Origin: JAAYLN01 sp964592855
Lineage (GTDB): Bacteria > Verrucomicrobiota > Kiritimatiellia > RFP12 > JAAYLN01
DNA length: 5,822 nucleotides
NCBI GenBank assembly: GCA_964592855.1
Contig: CAZQKI010000258.1
Coordinates: 1-5,822 of the forward strand
Direction of reading: 5' to 3'
Positions 5,803 to 5,822 of this stretch are shown here, one piece after another (the first letter of the stretch is position 1; each line of letters starts with the position of its first letter). Under the pieces are notes generated by a model that saw only the letters and a program-made list of their open reading frames with translations, did no database searches and was not told the origin of the DNA. The position numbers and the translations under genes are program-made.

Positions 5803-5822
5803 CTTTGTCGCGTGCTTTGTCA
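5803..5822 (+). repeat. Partial second copy of the CTTTGTCG palindrome, cut by the window edge
   Basis: CTTTGTCG at 5803-5810 and CTTTGTCA at 5815-5822 are again 12 bases apart. These 20 bases match the left half of the palindrome (5324-5343) at 16 positions. The other half, if present, would lie beyond base 5822. Confidence 0.55.

Larger units (their letters stand above)
5106..5822. other. Non-coding region rich in palindromes and short repeats
   Basis: No reading frame here has a credible start, ribosome binding site and protein-like composition. The frames that stay open owe this to repeats (runs such as VLVLVL or RERERE). Bases 5173-5320 show nothing distinctive, and no convincing promoter for the SGNH gene could be picked out on the minus strand. 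From 5324 onward the sequence is a succession of structured repeats, listed separately. Two small perfect hairpins not listed elsewhere are CCGCCG/CGGCGG at 5742-5757 (loop TCCC) and AGCCG/CGGCT at 5769-5784. Confidence 0.7.

Overview
This GC-rich window carries three complete protein genes and two repeat-rich non-coding ends. The mix is a cytoplasmic clan GH-D glycosidase, an exported glycine-rich beta-helix-like protein and a small GDSL/SGNH hydrolase, with intergenic space full of palindromes and short repeat arrays. It suggests a polysaccharide-degrading member of the PVC bacteria (Kiritimatiellota, Lentisphaerota or Verrucomicrobiota). This placement is inferred from style and gene content; no phylogenetic marker gene is present.

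Layout. Bases 1-136 are a folded non-coding element: a 16-bp imperfect inverted repeat encloses two hairpins and runs into a 7-bp tandem repeat. Bases 215-2179 (+) encode a 654-residue GH36-type alpha-galactosidase/raffinose-synthase-like protein with the expected catalytic aspartates and no export signal. Bases 2180-2398 hold a weak hairpin, a good sigma70-like promoter and a strong ribosome binding site. Bases 2399-4447 (+) encode a 682-residue secreted protein with two long homologous glycine-rich repeats. Seventeen bases (4447 to 4464) separate its stop codon from the stop codon of the convergent SGNH hydrolase (4464-5105, -). Bases 5106-5822 contain no convincing gene. They are a mosaic of a 38-bp palindrome, a REP-doublet (REPIN-like) hairpin, an inverted pair of hexamer arrays, several small hairpins, and a partial second copy of the palindrome at the right edge.

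How the parts may work together. The glycosidase and the SGNH hydrolase could both act in the cytoplasm on imported oligosaccharides, one removing alpha-galactosyl-type units and the other ester groups. They are on opposite strands and separated by the secreted protein, so an operon is not supported. The secreted protein has its own promoter and is probably a surface or extracellular structural or adhesive protein. The most unusual content is the non-coding right end. It contains a REP doublet with the GTAG foot known from RAYT-mobilised REP sequences, bounded by repeats of the octamer CTTTGTCG in both orientations. No transposase gene lies in the window, so any mobility would have to be supplied in trans.
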